From the NCBI RefSeq assembly GCF_014066305.1, contig NW_023501037.1, forward strand, positions 744,001 to 808,000: a stretch of 64,000 nucleotides of DNA, written 5' to 3'. Position numbers and translations under genes: made by a program. The notes beneath the pieces are model-generated. The model did no database searches and was not told the DNA's origin. It worked only from the letters and a program-made list of their open reading frames with translations. This document shows positions 44,822 through 58,995 of this stretch, one piece after another. Source of the stretch: Letharia columbiana. Its lineage: Eukaryota > Ascomycota > Lecanoromycetes > Lecanorales > Parmeliaceae. How positions within the stretch are numbered: the first letter of the stretch is position 1; each line of letters begins with the position of its first letter.

Positions 44822-45090
44822 TTAAATCTAATACGTTATAGACCTTAGCGCTATTTATATTAAGACGTCGATATTATATATTCTATATTAGAGTTTCTTT
44901 TAGAGTTTAGTTTTAATAATATATCTTATATATTTAAAGACTTAACGAATATAGATTTACTTTATATATCTCGAAGTTTTAATATTTCTTAAAAATTAAT
45001 TCTACTATTAAATATATTATTAAATTTTATAATGATATTATATCTTTTATAGTCTATATTCGCTAGCTAATCGCTAGTAAACTACGCCCT
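44822..45090 (+). repeat. LTR of gypsy family A (3' LTR of copy 1)
   Basis: About 265 bp, matching the reverse complement of 51680-51935 and 58528-58778, and in the same orientation as the partial copy at 63825-64000. Shares gacttaacgaatatagattt and tcgaagttttaatattt. Confidence 0.65.
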
Positions 45091-45099
45091 TATATATAT

Positions 45100-48000
45100 A
45101 AAGTAATATTCTTAGATATATTAACTTAATATTCTATTACGATATCGAAGTCTTTTTATAAATTAATATAACTATTATAAATTAATAGCGCTAATAAAGA
45201 AAATTATTCTAAAGATCTTTTAAATAATAAATAAAGATTAATAATCTCGGGATAATAATAATAAAAGTCTACTACTAGATTCGAATATTCTATTATATTT
45301 ATAAATAGTTATTAAAATAGATTTTCTTTAATCTTAAAGCTTTTATATCTAATTTTATATATTAGATATTCTCTCTTATTAGTTAAAGAATCGTTTTTTT
45401 ATTTATTTAATTTAAATTAAACTATTTCTTTAATATCGTAGATTTTATCTTCTTTATTAATATTAATAGATAATAATAAAAACTCGATCTATTCTAATAG
45501 TAAGTTATTATTATTAAGATATAATAGCTATAAATAAAAGATAAAGTAAATATTATTTATAAAAATCGAGAGTTTTAATTTATAAGCGAAATTATTTAAA
45601 GCTTTAATAATTTTAAATAATTCGAAATTCTTATAATTTAGTAATTTATTAGAGCGTATAATTTTAATATTTTTTCTATTAAATATAATTATATTTTTAA
45701 TTTTTAATTTTAATATTAAAAGTTAATAATAATTAGCTTACTTCTTTTATAAAGCTTATAATTATTTAAATTAACTTCTTAGATAATCTCTTATAATATT
45801 TATCTTCTCGATAAATCTATTAATTAATTTAATATCTCTTTTTACTCTTTAATTAGCGAATTAATTTTAGAGAATAAAGAATTCTATTTTTAAGTAAGAA
45901 ATATATTCTTTAATAAGAAGAAATAATAATACGCTTAATAAGGCGTTCTTATTAAAGTTAGCTTCGAGCTTTACTATTAATAATAGATCTATCTAATTAT
46001 CTTAATTATAATTAATATAAACTTTAAAATATTACTTTAAAATAGCGTTAGCGTTCTTTATCTATCTATTAATTTCGAAATAAAATATAATAAAGAGTTT
46101 AGATTTAATCTTAATTCTTTTATATAGTCTTCTTTAGAAATATATTATAAATTAAATACTTCGATCGAAGATAATAATAAATTTTTTTTTTTTCTCGCTA
46201 TATAAATTCGATAAAGATTTAAACTACTATCTTTATTTTTAAAGAGTTTAAAAAAATAAATTTCTTCTTTTTATTAAGTCTATTTATAATTATTATAATA
46301 TATTAATAAAGATATTTATATCTAAGATAGATAGATAATAATATAATAAAGTTAATAAAAATATTTTATTAGTATTATTTAGAAATAAAAAGAAATTTAA
46401 ATAAATCTTACTTACTCTTTTTATAAATTTTAGATTTTTTATAAATATAATAGCTCTTAATATAGCGGATAATAAAATTTATTATTCTTAATTAATAGTA
46501 AAGTCTACTTATTCTATTATAGATTAATAATCTATTAATATAATCTTCGAGTAAAGAGTTATAAATACCTCTAATAATTTTAATTCGTAATTCGAAAACG
46601 TCTAGTACGTATAATCTATTATTAACGTATAATAATCTATTATAAAAATAATAATTACTTAATTTCAGCTTAAGATTATTCTTAATTATTTTAAGTAATA
46701 ACTTTCTCTATTTAAATATCTTTAATTAAATAATTTCTTAAACGATATTATTATAATTATAAGTATTCTTTATCTAATATAATAACTTAGAAATATTAAT
46801 AATAAAGACTTCTCTCGATTCTTCTAAAAACTCCTCTTAAGAAATCTTTATTAAAACTCTTAATATAATTCTTTATTAAACTCCTTACTATTAATATTAT
46901 CTTATTTATTAAATTTATATAATATTATAATTAGAGAGATAATATTTTCTCTTATATCGTCTAAAAGTATAATAACTAGATATATAGCGTTCTTAATATC
47001 TTTATTAAGATTATTATCTTTAAGAATTATATAATATTAATAATAAATATAATCGTTATTTTTATTTTTAGATAAATCTTTTACTTATTAAATAAGACTA
47101 TTAGATTTAATACTTTATTTTCTTAAATAATAAATAATATAAAAATTAAATTCGAATAAAAACTTCGTTTATCTTACTTAGCGGGAGTTAAATTATTTAA
47201 ATAATATAAAGTATTATAAGTTCTTATAATTTAAAATAACTTTAATAAGATTCTCGATAGGAGTATTAGCTAGCTTAAAATACTATTTCTCGAAGATTTA
47301 TATTATAATTATAAGTTTCTTATTATAAATATTATAGTTATACTCTATAAAAGATATCTTTTTAAAAAGAAATATTATAAATTTAAATATTTTATTTTTA
47401 TTTTCTTATAATAGAATAGTAATAACTATAAAATTAAACGCGTTTATTTCTAATTAAGTCTTTTTATTCGAGTTGAAGTATATAAATATAGAGATAATAG
47501 TAAAAGCTTTCTTAAGTATTTCGAAAGCGAGTTATTTAAGATACTCTTAAGTCTATAAATAGATAAAGTCTTTCTTCTATTAAGTATAAATAAGATTTAT
47601 TAGAGATATAGTAATTTTAAAATATCTTATAAGAAACTTTTAATAGAAATTAGCGAATTTTAGAAATACTTATATATCTTTAATATATTTAAATTTCTTT
47701 TATTAAGTAATAATCTTAATTTTCTTTATATTTATTTCTACTTCTTTTATAATAATAATTAATTCTAGATATTTAATTTTAATAATATAAAAATTATATT
47801 TATTAATATTAAGATAGAGATTAACTTATCGAAATTTCTTTAATATCTTTTCTATATATTAAATATATTTATCTTTAATATTATTATAGATAAAAATATT
47901 ATCTAAATAGATAATATAGAATATATTTAAATATTCGCGTAAGATATTATTAATAAATATCTAGAAAGTAATAAAAATATTATATAATTCGAAAGATATT

Positions 48001-49050
48001 ATTATATATTTAAATAGATTATATCGAGTAAGAAATACGATTTTTTTCTTATAACTCTTTTTTACTCTAATTTCATTAAAAGCGACTATAATATCGAATT
48101 TACTATATATTCTTATCGCGTATAATTTAGCGAAAGTCTCTTTAATTAATAAAGAAGTATTTTAATTAGAGATAATAAGTACGTTTAAAGCTCTATAGTC
48201 TATATATAATCTAAATTCTTTATTAAATTTCTTTACGATTAGAATAGATACTATATAAAAAGAAGTACTTAATCTAATCTAATCTTTTTCTAGTATCTTA
48301 TTAATATATTTTTTTACGATTAATATCTAATCTCTAAAGAGTCTATAAACCCTTTTCGATAATAAAGTAATTTCTTTCTTAAGATATATTTCGTAATTAA
48401 TAAAGCGATAAGAAGAAAGTTTATTAATTTTAATTAAGTTCTAAATATCTAGCTATTTATAATATATTATAAAAATTTATTTTTATAACTATTCTATAAT
48501 CGAAGGTTTCTTTTTTAACTTATAAAAGAATTTTTTATAATCTTCTATCGTAATAGCGGCGATATTAATAATAAACTTCGCTTTCTTATTAATAAAATTA
48601 AAAAATTATTCGAAATCTTAGAATTATATAATAATAATTTAATTCTCTAATTTTTTAACTATCTTAATAAAGATATAAATAAAAATCTCTATTATATTCT
48701 TTTTTTTTAAATATATTCTTTATTATATATTTTTTTTTTTTTTTTTAGAAATTTATTATTACTTTAAATAATAATAGATTTATTATATAATAAATAGTTA
48801 AATATATAGTAATCTAAATTAAATATAATAATTTTAAATTTAAAGAATATATAAGAGTTATATTATTCTAATTATAATATTTCTAAAATAATATTAAATC
48901 GTTTTAATAAGATATTATTAGTAACTTAGTTAAAAAAGCTAATTTTAAGAGTATCTACGCTTAATAGTTAAATATCTCTATTTAAATCTAAATATCTATC
49001 CGTAGAGGCTTCGTAGAATTCTCGTAAGAACTATTTCTAATAATACCTCT
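45100..49050 (-). mobile_element. Ty3/gypsy retrotransposon, family B, RIP-mutated
   Basis: On the minus strand 48270-47850 gives reverse transcriptase remnants: EFRLYIDYRALNVL, SKFDIIVAFNEIRV, the catalytic region reading IIYLDNIFIY, and NNILREYLNI. This sequence differs from family A. Many stops interrupt it. The rest of the frame is not separable by eye. Confidence 0.6.
48910..49050. repeat. Copy of a ~120 bp module (also at 49745, 50935 and 58885)
   Basis: Contains agtaacttagttaaaaaagc and tctacgcttaatagttaaat, the reverse complement of 50935-51065. The least mutated copy, at 58885-58995, starts TGTTAGAAGCAAC and ends GTTGCTAACA, so the module has complementary ends. Confidence 0.55.
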
Positions 49051-49139
49051 CTCTCTAGAGGACTTATTCTTAAACTTCGAAGATAATATAAAAATCGCGA
49101 CGTTTCAAAAACTCTTCTCCGAAAGATTCACGATTTTAA

Positions 49140-51660
49140 GAATAATATACCCTATACTCTAAGGTTTACTCCCTCGAAGACTCTTAAATACCCGCTTATT
49201 TGCGAGGTTTCAAATTTACTACTAGAGTTTTTTACTTATAAGACTATTAAGTAAAAGGTCTTTAGCCCGCCTTCGCATCGATATATAATATGAAAATGAA
49301 GCTATATTCCGGGCCTGTAGCCCCGCCTTAGCGTATACAAATTAGGCCTATTTTAGCCGGCCTCGAGGTTTCTTTCTCAGGCGTCTGCTTAGGGCTTTTT
49401 GCCCTAGGGCGTTCTACCCGAAATGTCCTTATTGGAATAAGACTGTTCTACCCGAAATGTCCTCAATGAAATAGAGCTATTCTATCCGAAATGTCCTCAT
49501 TAAAATAAGACGTCCTAGTCGAAAATATTCGACTTCGAGACCCGTCTTCGACGTAACTTTTACTCGAGCGACTCTCTGAAAAAATCTAATTTCTAATTTT
49601 TAATAGAGGATTTAAGTATTCTCGAATTCTTAACTCTTAATAGATTAAGCGTATTACTCTCGATTATAGCTAATATTACTTTAAGATAATTACTAGCTAA
49701 GTACTTTAGACTATAATTAATTTAAAAATAAAGTATAGATACTATTATTAGTAACTTAGTTAAAAAAGTTAATTTTAAAAGTATCTACGCTTAATAATTA
49801 AATATCTCTATTTAAATCTAAATATCTACCCGTAAAGACCTCGTAAAGTTCTTATAGAAACTATTTCTAATAGATAATTAAGTATTAAAGTTCTTCTATA
49901 TAATCTTCTAAGATAAGTTTTATTAAGATTATATATATAATATTAAAAATAAAGATAGATTTATTATCGACTAATTATAATTTATAAAATTATATTAATA
50001 CTACTTTAAGTAGCTTATTTACTTTAATAAAAGATATATTTATAAAGCTTAATATTAAAGCTTCGATATTTAAAAAATAATTAATCTTAATAGTCGAAAA
50101 GATATAATATTTAATATAGGATTTAGATAATTTTCGAGATATTATTTTAAAAGATATAGAATATTTTTAATTCTACTCGATATTTTATATATAAATTATC
50201 GTATTTTAAAATCGTCTCGTATAGAATAGACTAGTCTCGATATTAAGCTTTAAGAATTATAAGATTCTATAAATAGATTATAAAGATATAAATTTTCAAA
50301 TAAAAGAAGTAAAAGTTAAAAAATTCTAAGTCTAAAAACTTTTATATCTTTTCGACTAGTAATTAATCTTAATCTATTTTATTAATATAATAGTTTTTTT
50401 TATAAAAGTTTAATTAATATTTATTTTATAAAGAGACTTCGATAATAATAGTATATGTAAATAGAGAGATAAAAGCGAGTATTTCTTCTATTTCTAACTC
50501 TTTAATTTTTATATATAAGACTTTTAAATCCCTAGCGGCGACTTAGCTAGAGATATTTAGTTTTTTAATTCTTATAATAATTCGATAAGAACGTTCTCTT
50601 TAATATCGACGACTTTTAAAATTATATTAACTTATTCTTTTATTAATAGATTTATATTCTTATATAGAATATTATTATCGCTAGAATAATATTTAATCTT
50701 TAAATACTTAAAATATCTATCTTCTTTTTAAATTCTATTTATTAATAATTTAAAATACTTATATTCTTATATATAAAAATTTTCGATAATAATATTATTA
50801 TTTCTTTTAATAAAGAAAGTATTACGCTAATTATTCGAGGAAGTAAAGTTCTTATTAATTTTATTAGTTTCTTTCTTACTTTTTAAACTTAATATATTAT
50901 TAATAGCTCGAAAATTTATATCTTATTAGAAGTAATCTCTATAAGAGCTCTACGATATCTCTACGAAGGCTCTATAGAGTTCTATTTAGATTTAAATAGA
51001 GATATCTAACTATTAAGCGTAGAGACTTTCGAAATTAACTTTTTTAGCTAAGTTGCTAATAATAGTATCTATACTTTATTTCGAGTCGATTATAGTCTAA
51101 AGAATCTAGCTAGCTATCTCGAAGTAATATTAATTATAATTAAGAGTAATACGCTTAGTCTATTAAGGGTCGAGGGTTTAAGAATACTTAGATCCTCTAT
51201 TAAAAAATTAGAAACTTAATTTTTTTAAAGAGTCGCTCGGGTAATAATCACGCCGAAGGCGGGTCTCGAAGTCGAATATTTTCGAGTAGGACGCTCTATA
51301 TAAATGAGATTTTCGGGCAAGACGCCCTATTTCATTAATGACATTTCGGGCAGAACAGCCCTATTTCAATGAGGACATTTCGGATAGAACGCCCCAGGGC
51401 ATAAAGCCTAAGCAGACGCCCGGGAAAGAAAACCCCGAGGCCGGCCAAAATAGGCCTGAAATTGTATGCGCTAAGGCGGGGTTACAGGCTCGGAATATAG
51501 CCCTATTTCCACATTGTACCGACGTGAAGGCGGGGTCACAGGCCTTTCACCTGGTAGCCCCGTAGGCAAAAACCCCAGTGGCAAATTTCAAGCCCCGCAA
51601 AATGAGCGGGCATTTAGAAGTCTTCGGGGAGTAAACCCCGAAGCACAGGGTATTGTGAGG
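49140..51660. repeat. Inverted repeat pair (49140-49720 and 51045-51660)
   Basis: Two ~580-615 bp arms are reverse complements. The right arm is almost unmutated, with GGGCGTC-, GCCCGCC- and CCCCG-rich sequence such as ccgaggccggccaaaatagg. The left arm carries many transitions. The arm holds short tandem units (gaacgccctatttcaatgaggacatttcgg-like, three times). Probably two LTRs or terminal parts of one repeat in opposite orientation. Confidence 0.65.
50091..50358. mobile_element. Small TIR element (about 268 bp), RIP-mutated
   Basis: Ends are the inverted repeats TAGTCGAAAAGATATA and ...TATATCTTTTCGACTA. Flanks share taattaatcttaa on both sides, a likely target duplication. A truncated copy is at 36232-36310 and a partial copy at 60700-60880, which ends with the same ATATCTTTTCGACT. 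Confidence 0.6.
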
Positions 51661-51669
51661 GTATAGTCC

Positions 51670-54600
51670 ACTGACGATCAGCTAGCGGGCATAGGCTACA
51701 AAAGACGTAGTGTCGTTATGGGGTTTAATAGTATATTTAGTAGTAGAACTAATCTCTAAGAAATATTAAAACTCCGGGGTATATAAAGTAGATCTATGTC
51801 CGCTAAGCCCCTAGACATATAAGACACATTATTAAAATTGGATTCTAAAAGAGACTTTAACGTAGTATATACGATATCGACGCCTTAATGTAAGTAGCGC
51901 TAAGATCTATAACGTATTAGATTTAATAATTATCTTTCCTTTTAGACCTTAATTTTTAAGCGTCTAAGTAAAAATAGAATACTTATTAAAAAATCTTTAA
52001 ATCTTAATAGGAAAATAAGAGAAAAGAGTCGATTTATTAAGATTATAATATTATTTTAATAACGCGATAGAATTAATTCTTACGCGCCGTAGGCGTATTA
52101 TTAATATATTATATAATAATATTAATACTATCTTCGAGAATAATATCGCTTTTATAATATTAATTAATAATAATCTATAATAAGCTAACGCGTTTAATAT
52201 TAATATTCTTATAGCGCTAGTTAATAGCCCCTATAGCGAATAATATTAGATTTAAAAATTTATAATAAAATCTCGAAAATCTAATAGATAAAAGAAGAGA
52301 GAAGAGTTTCTCTATAAGTAACGTCGTTTTTATAATATATTACGTCTATAGCGAAGTAACGTAATAATAATCTTTATTATAGAGATTCGAAGAAAGTAAT
52401 TAATAAAGCGACGCGTTCGCGATAACGTCTTCGATTATTAATTAATAATAATAGTAGAAATAATAATAGTAGCTAGGCGACGCGACTTTATAAGTAATAG
52501 CGAAATATTATCGCGTCGCTACTATCTATATTACTAGATATTATCTATTAATATTAGCGCTATAATAGAGAATATAAAAACTTCTTTTAAATTATTTATT
52601 TTTATTCTTTATAACTTCTAACGTCTCTCTTATAAGTATTTACTTTAATATTATAATATCGATATTAATACTAATATAAGTATAATATATCTTATTATAT
52701 TAGTAGTCTACTTCTCTTTATTATAAATATCTTATTATTATTAATCGCGTCGATATATAGACTAATAATTTTATAATATTCTTTTTTAATAATAATAATA
52801 ACTTTAATAGTAAGTATATAGTCGCTCTATAGGCGCGACTACTAACCCTTAATTATTTCTACTATTATCGCTTTATATATATAACTACTAATAAATTCTA
52901 GTATCTAATTTACTATATAGAACTTACTTTTATCGAGATAACGATTTATATATTTAAGATAAGTCTTTCTTCTATAATAACTATAAAATCGAAAAGCGCG
53001 ATATTAATCGCTATATTAAAATCCCCTTATATCTTTAAATATAGATAAGAAAATTAATATAACGCTATCGCCGCGCTAAATAATCTTAGAAACTATCTTA
53101 TCGATAGGCTAAGTTTAATAAAGAGATTATTTAATAATATAAGTTATAGAGGTATACGATAGTAATAACTTCGGTCGCCTTTATTATAATTATAGATCTT
53201 TAAGGCTAGCTTATAGTAATATATAAATATATTAAGAAATTAGAGGGAATAAACGAGTTACTAAAGAAGAAGCTTAAGAGCCTTCGTCGATATATAACGA
53301 ACGTCGATAGATATTAACTCGAAGACTATACTTTAACTACCTCCTTATTAAAAAACTAGATTAATAAACTCGATTCGATTTTTAACGCTAAGATAATAGA
53401 GGATATTTAAATAGCGATCTTTTTTTAGTAATAGCGCTAGCGTAAGATTTCTAGATAGTTCTTTAATAATTATCTTAGATAAAAATACGTCTATATTAAT
53501 AGTATATATCTTAATACGATAAATTCTCTCTATAGTAGAGTTTAATAAATAGTTAAATAATATAATTATTTTATTAATTTATATCTTAATAGTAGTAAAT
53601 ATAGAGGAGTACGCGCGTAGTATAAGTATTATCTAGAAATATATCTAATCTAATTAATAATTATATCTTATTTTATCGCCTTTACTTACTCGCTATTAAT
53701 CTATATAATTAATTAAACTCTTTAATAATAAGAGACTTATTATTTATTACTTAATATTTCTACTTACTATCTATTTACTTATAAATTTAAATTAACTTAC
53801 TAATATTAATAAATTTATTATTTAATAATTATTAATTATACTCTTCGCCTTAATTAATTTATTTAACTTTATATTAAACGTCTTTCTTATACTTAATTTT
53901 ATTAATAATTTCTTTAATCTTTTAAAGTTTATTATTATTAATAAGATCGAAGATTTATATAAAGATTTTCGCTATATTATTATAATCGCGAAGATAATAA
54001 GACTTAAATAACGATATATAAAAGATATTATAGATTTTATATATCGAGAATAGAAGTAGACGATATATTTACGCTTCTATCTTATCTATAATCTAAAATA
54101 ATTCTATAAATTTATAAGATAACTTTTTACTTAGACGTTTTTACTTTAAATTTTTAATCGCTAATATTATTAAATTATCTATCTTATAGCTTTAAAGTTA
54201 ATATATTTTATTATAATACTTAAATTAAACTATAACCGCGCTACGAAAACGCTTTACTATCTTATTTCTTAATACTTATAACTTCTTTACTCTATTATTT
54301 ATAGCGAATATCTCCCCTCGATAAAGTTATTTTTAATCTCTTAACAAATTTTAGAATAATATTTATATATTAAAAAGAACGATATCGTTTTAATAAAGAA
54401 ATATTAATTATTTATATAAGCGAACTCTACTATTAATAGTTATTTTATTTAAATATTTTACTTATCGTTAGTGAATACGTATAAGAAATATTTTAATATC
54501 TAATTTTATCGCTTAATCTATCTATTAATTTACGAGTAAAAGATAATATTTAAATATCGCTTAATTTTAAAATAAAAGTAAATAGTAAATTAGAAGTTAC

Positions 54601-57600
54601 TAGTAAATATAGAGCTTTTATTACTAATAATATCATTTAATATACTATAGTAATATACTATTTTAAAATAAAATACTTTTATTAGCTAAATAATATCGAT
54701 TATAGTAGATATAAGAATATATTTTATTATTTTTATAAATTGATTTATTATAATTAGAATAGTATCGTAGATAATATTCTTATACTTACTCGCTAGTAAA
54801 CCGATAATAAAGTTTATAGAAATTTTCTTTTATAGCTTAATAGCGATAGAAAGCGAGTTTAATTCGTTATATAAATAATATCGCGAAGCTTTAATTCGCT
54901 AATAAACGTTATATGTCTTAATATAGTCGATAACTTACTTTAAACTTTTATTTTAATAGTATTTATAAATAAGTAGCTTATATATCTTCGTAGCGCTAAA
55001 GTATCTTAATAATAGATTATTATAGTATTTATTAATAAGCTCTTTCTTTAAAGTTTTATCTCTAGAGATATAAAGACGATTATTATATCTTAATAGTTTT
55101 TTAAAGTCTAAGATCTATACTTAGCTACGAGCGTAACGCTTAATTATTAACTTATTAATATTAATTCGAAAAGAGCTTATTTAATTATTATAAGCTTATA
55201 AATCTCGAATTAATATTTTTATTAGTCTTTAAAATACGTTATAAGTAATCTCTTATACGATCTTAGACTTTCTTCTAGAAATAATTATCTAAATATTAAT
55301 AATATAAAATATAGGCGCTATAGCCGCTATAAGCTTCTTATCTCTTTATAATTACTCGTTATTAATCTAAAGTACGAGTTTATTTTATAGTATTAATAGC
55401 AGTTTAATATTTAACGACGAAATTCCTTTATAATTAAAACGCCGTAATAGCGAGTTAATAAAGTTTAATTTATCTATTTAATAAAAAATCTTAAAGTTAT
55501 AAATAGTTAACTTTAGCGTTTAACGAGCTTATCTAAAGTTTAATTTCTTCTACTTTATAAAGCTCTTAAAATTATTATAATTTATTAGAATCTTAATATA
55601 AAATATACTATCTTTTAAATAATAATATTATTACTTTATAGACGCTATAATAGCGAATAACTCTTAATTATAAATCTTATAGTTTTATTTTATAGAAATT
55701 ATTTTTCTAGACTAGAATATTATTAATCGCTAATAATTATTCTTATTTAATTATAAAAGTATAATCTTTATATCGAAGTTAAAAGCGTTAATCTTAAGAT
55801 ATAGCTTTAAATTTAAATTATAATAATATAGAAATAACGCGGTTATAAAAGTATTTTAAAGTTACTAGAATATTAGCTTAGCGTTATTTATTTACTCTAA
55901 TAACCTAGATTTCTTATTATTCTTACTCTTTTTAAGTAAATTAGTAAGTAACGCTATTATACTAAAATAGTTATAGATAAATTATTAATAGAAATTAATA
56001 AAGCTTAAAAAGACTTATATATTCTAATAATTTTTTAATTTTAACTACTTCTTAATAATAGCGATATATTTCTAATTTATTATAACATCTTCGATAAATA
56101 TAATAAACTCTAGAAACTTAACTTATTTAATATAGAATTAATACTTCTTTAAACTAACGTATAGTTAAAACTAATATAAACGCTTAAGTATTTACTTAAT
56201 ATATTATTAATACTTTATTAAATTAGTACTATAAATTAGAATATCATTTAAATATATTATATATATTATATTTATTAAACTTATAAAGACTCTATTAATA
56301 TACGCTTAAAAAGTTATCGATATATTAATAAGTCTAAAAGATATAACTAAATATTCAAAGTGGCCGTAATGACTGCGGAACGCTATTTTCTACTTATTAT
56401 CTTCTTTAATTTAAATTTAATAATAGATATTCTTAAGATCTAGCTTTATAAAGACTTTAACGTCGTATAAGCGATTTAGAGTCTTAATAATTAGAGATAG
56501 CGAATATCGATTTTTAATAGTTATCGCGTTTAGGCCTCGATAATTAACGTAAAAATAAAGCCTCTTATTCTTTTTAGAAATAAAAAGAATCGATATTTCG
56601 ATTAAGAAAGTCGAATAATAAATCTAATTTTTCTAAAGGGAATCCTTTAGATAACGTTATAGCTTCGTTAATTTCGTTTAAGATAAATTATATAAGAAAT
56701 TATATAGCGGCTTTTTATCGCTCTTAATCTTAATAGTATAATCTCTCTACTTAAGCGTAAATAAGATTTCTACTTTTTTATTAGAAAAAATATTATTAAA
56801 CTCTAGTAACTTTTAAGAAAGCTTTAGATTATACTTATTTTTCGATTCGCTTTACATTATCGCGATATATATAATTATAAATATATTTAACTTTTATTTA
56901 ATAATTTAAGTAAATTTAATTAATTCTTTAATTTATAATTTATTAGCGTTAATTTTAAATTATTATTACTTTATCGCTAAGTCTAATAATACTTATAATT
57001 AATTTAACTTAAATATATCTAATATAATATTAAAGTCTTTTTAATTAATAGCATAGAAGAGTATATTATACTTTTTACTCTAACTTCAATTATCTACTAA
57101 CTAATACTTCAGCTAATACACGCTATAATAATATATACTTTAATTATTTAGCGCTTTCGATTACGATAAAATAACGTTATAAGATTTTAAGTTCTATTAA
57201 ACTACGAACTTTTATGAAATTAAATTAATATACGCTTTAGTATCGAGTAGAGTAACGAGTTACCTCTATTTATTCTAAAGCTTTATTTATCCCTTTATAA
57301 GAATAAAAGAGATTACTTCTATTAATTATCGTTCTTATCTCGCTTTTAAGACGATTATAAGATCGAATCTTTTTTTATTAATACTACGCCGATATAAGCT
57401 ATAGACGATTTATCGAGATTTAAATACTTAGATATCTAATAACTCTATTTTTTATAATAGAAATAACTATTCTTCTTATAATTAGAGTTAAAGAATTTAG
57501 CTTTATATTTTATATTATCGTCTTAAATACGCGTTATATAAGCGCCGCCGTTTAAAGTCGATTTAGACTTCGAAATTCGATTCTTTAAAGACTTATTCTT

Positions 57601-58790
57601 AGCGAACCCCTTTAAAAACTTTAAATAAAAATCGCCGTCGAAGCGTATATATTTTAAAATCTTTTCCTATATAATAGCTTAGATAAGAATTTCTTTTTAT
57701 TATTTCGATATACTATTAATATTTAGAATCTTATTCTTAAGCTCTAATTTAAGCTTAGCTAAGAAGAAATTAATTTAATATTTCTTAGAAAATAAGATTA
57801 TATAGACCTCTAGCTTCTTTAAATAGATCTTAAAAATAAATATCTTCTAATTGAAGCGTTATTTAATCTTCTTCTATTTTTTATATATAAGAAGATAACG
57901 ATTTATTAGATCCGCTATTAAATTAAGTAGAAACTACTTAAAGAATTTAAAAGTTATATTCTTTAGATTATAGGCTTAATAATATTTATATTATTAAGTA
58001 TTAAAGTCGTCTTCTAAGAATTATATATAATAAATAATTCTTAATTAGTTAATAGTAAAATACTTAAAACTTATAAGAAACTTAATTTCGACTTCGCGAA
58101 ACTAGCGTAAATACTCTTCTTTATTAATACTCTTATAAGAATATATTCTTTTAGAGCGAAGTATTTTTATCTTAATTAATATATTTATTAGAAATACGAT
58201 AGTAATTAATATAGATAGACTTTCGCTAGTTATAGATAATAAGTTAATATTATAAAGCTCGCGATTACGAATCTTTAATATAGTTAATTTATATTCTTAT
58301 TTCAAATAACAATTTTCGGCCCTAACGACTATAAGATATTCCTTTATAATAAAATCTTTTATTAATAAGAAATTCTCGAACTTATTATTAACGCTATAGC
58401 GACTTTCGATATTATCTTTATTTTTTATTATACGATTTAGAGATAAATCTAATATCGTAATAATAATAAATCTTTTTCTTTAAAAGATAGAGAGATTAAA
58501 ATTATAAAAATATAGTTTATTAACGATTAGCTAGCGGATATAAGCTATAAAAGATATAATATCGTTATAAGATTTAATAATATATTTAATAGTAGAACTA
58601 ATCTCTAAGAAATATTAAAACTCCGGGATATACGAAGTAGACCTATGTTCGCCAAGCCCCTAGACATACAAGGCACGTTATTGAAACTAAACCCTAAAAG
58701 GAACCCTGACGTAGCACATACGATATCGGCGCCTTAGCGTAAGCAGCGCCAAGGCCCATGACGCATCAGGCCTAACAGGTATGTTGTTCT
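51670..58790 (-). mobile_element. Ty3/gypsy LTR retrotransposon, family A copy 2, RIP-mutated
   Basis: LTRs of about 255 bp at about 51680-51935 and 58528-58778, about 7.1 kb end to end. Reading on the minus strand from 58520: a gag-like part, a zinc-knuckle-like stretch near 57480, reverse transcriptase remnants near 56690-56370, then integrase-like sequence to about 53600. It matches copy 1 (36405-45090) in reverse orientation over nearly its whole length. The outer LTR (58600-58780) is far less mutated than the inside. Confidence 0.75.
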
Positions 58791-58884
58791 TAAGATCGTG
58801 GATCTTTCGGGGAGTGAGTCCCCGGAACGCTGCGATTTTTGCACCATCTTCGGAGCTCGAGGACGAGCCCCCTAGAGGGGGAGG

Positions 58885-58995
58885 CATTGTTAGAAGCAAC
58901 CTCTATGGGGGCCATATTTAGATTCAAATAGGGGTGTCTAACTATCAAGCGCAGACACTCTCGGAATCAGCTTTTTTAGCTGAGTTGCTAACATA
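58885..58995. repeat. Least mutated copy of the ~115 bp module
   Basis: Runs from TGTTAGAAGCAACC to TTGCTAACA, with complementary ends of about 10 bases and body blocks such as ctaactatcaagcgcagac. It immediately follows a short GC-rich patch (58780-58885). Could be a mini-TIR element or an LTR fragment. Confidence 0.5.

Larger units (their letters stand above)
36405..45090 (+). mobile_element. Ty3/gypsy LTR retrotransposon, family A copy 1, RIP-mutated
   Basis: A gag-like part ends in a zinc-knuckle-like stretch near 37400-37450. Reverse transcriptase remnants lie at about 40190-40520 (LPLIIKTLNHLYKSKIFIKLDLK and, at the catalytic site, YLDN where YLDD is expected). Integrase-like AT-rich remnants follow. 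A 3' LTR is at about 44822-45090. The 5' LTR is missing. The element is split by an insert of about 1.8 kb (about 37455-39290). The 51680-58790 copy is the same family in opposite orientation. Confidence 0.75.

Noticed and set aside
51338..51565. 75-codon plus-strand frame in the retrotransposon block
   Set aside because: It is part of a less mutated LTR-like repeat arm with tandem units, not a gene.
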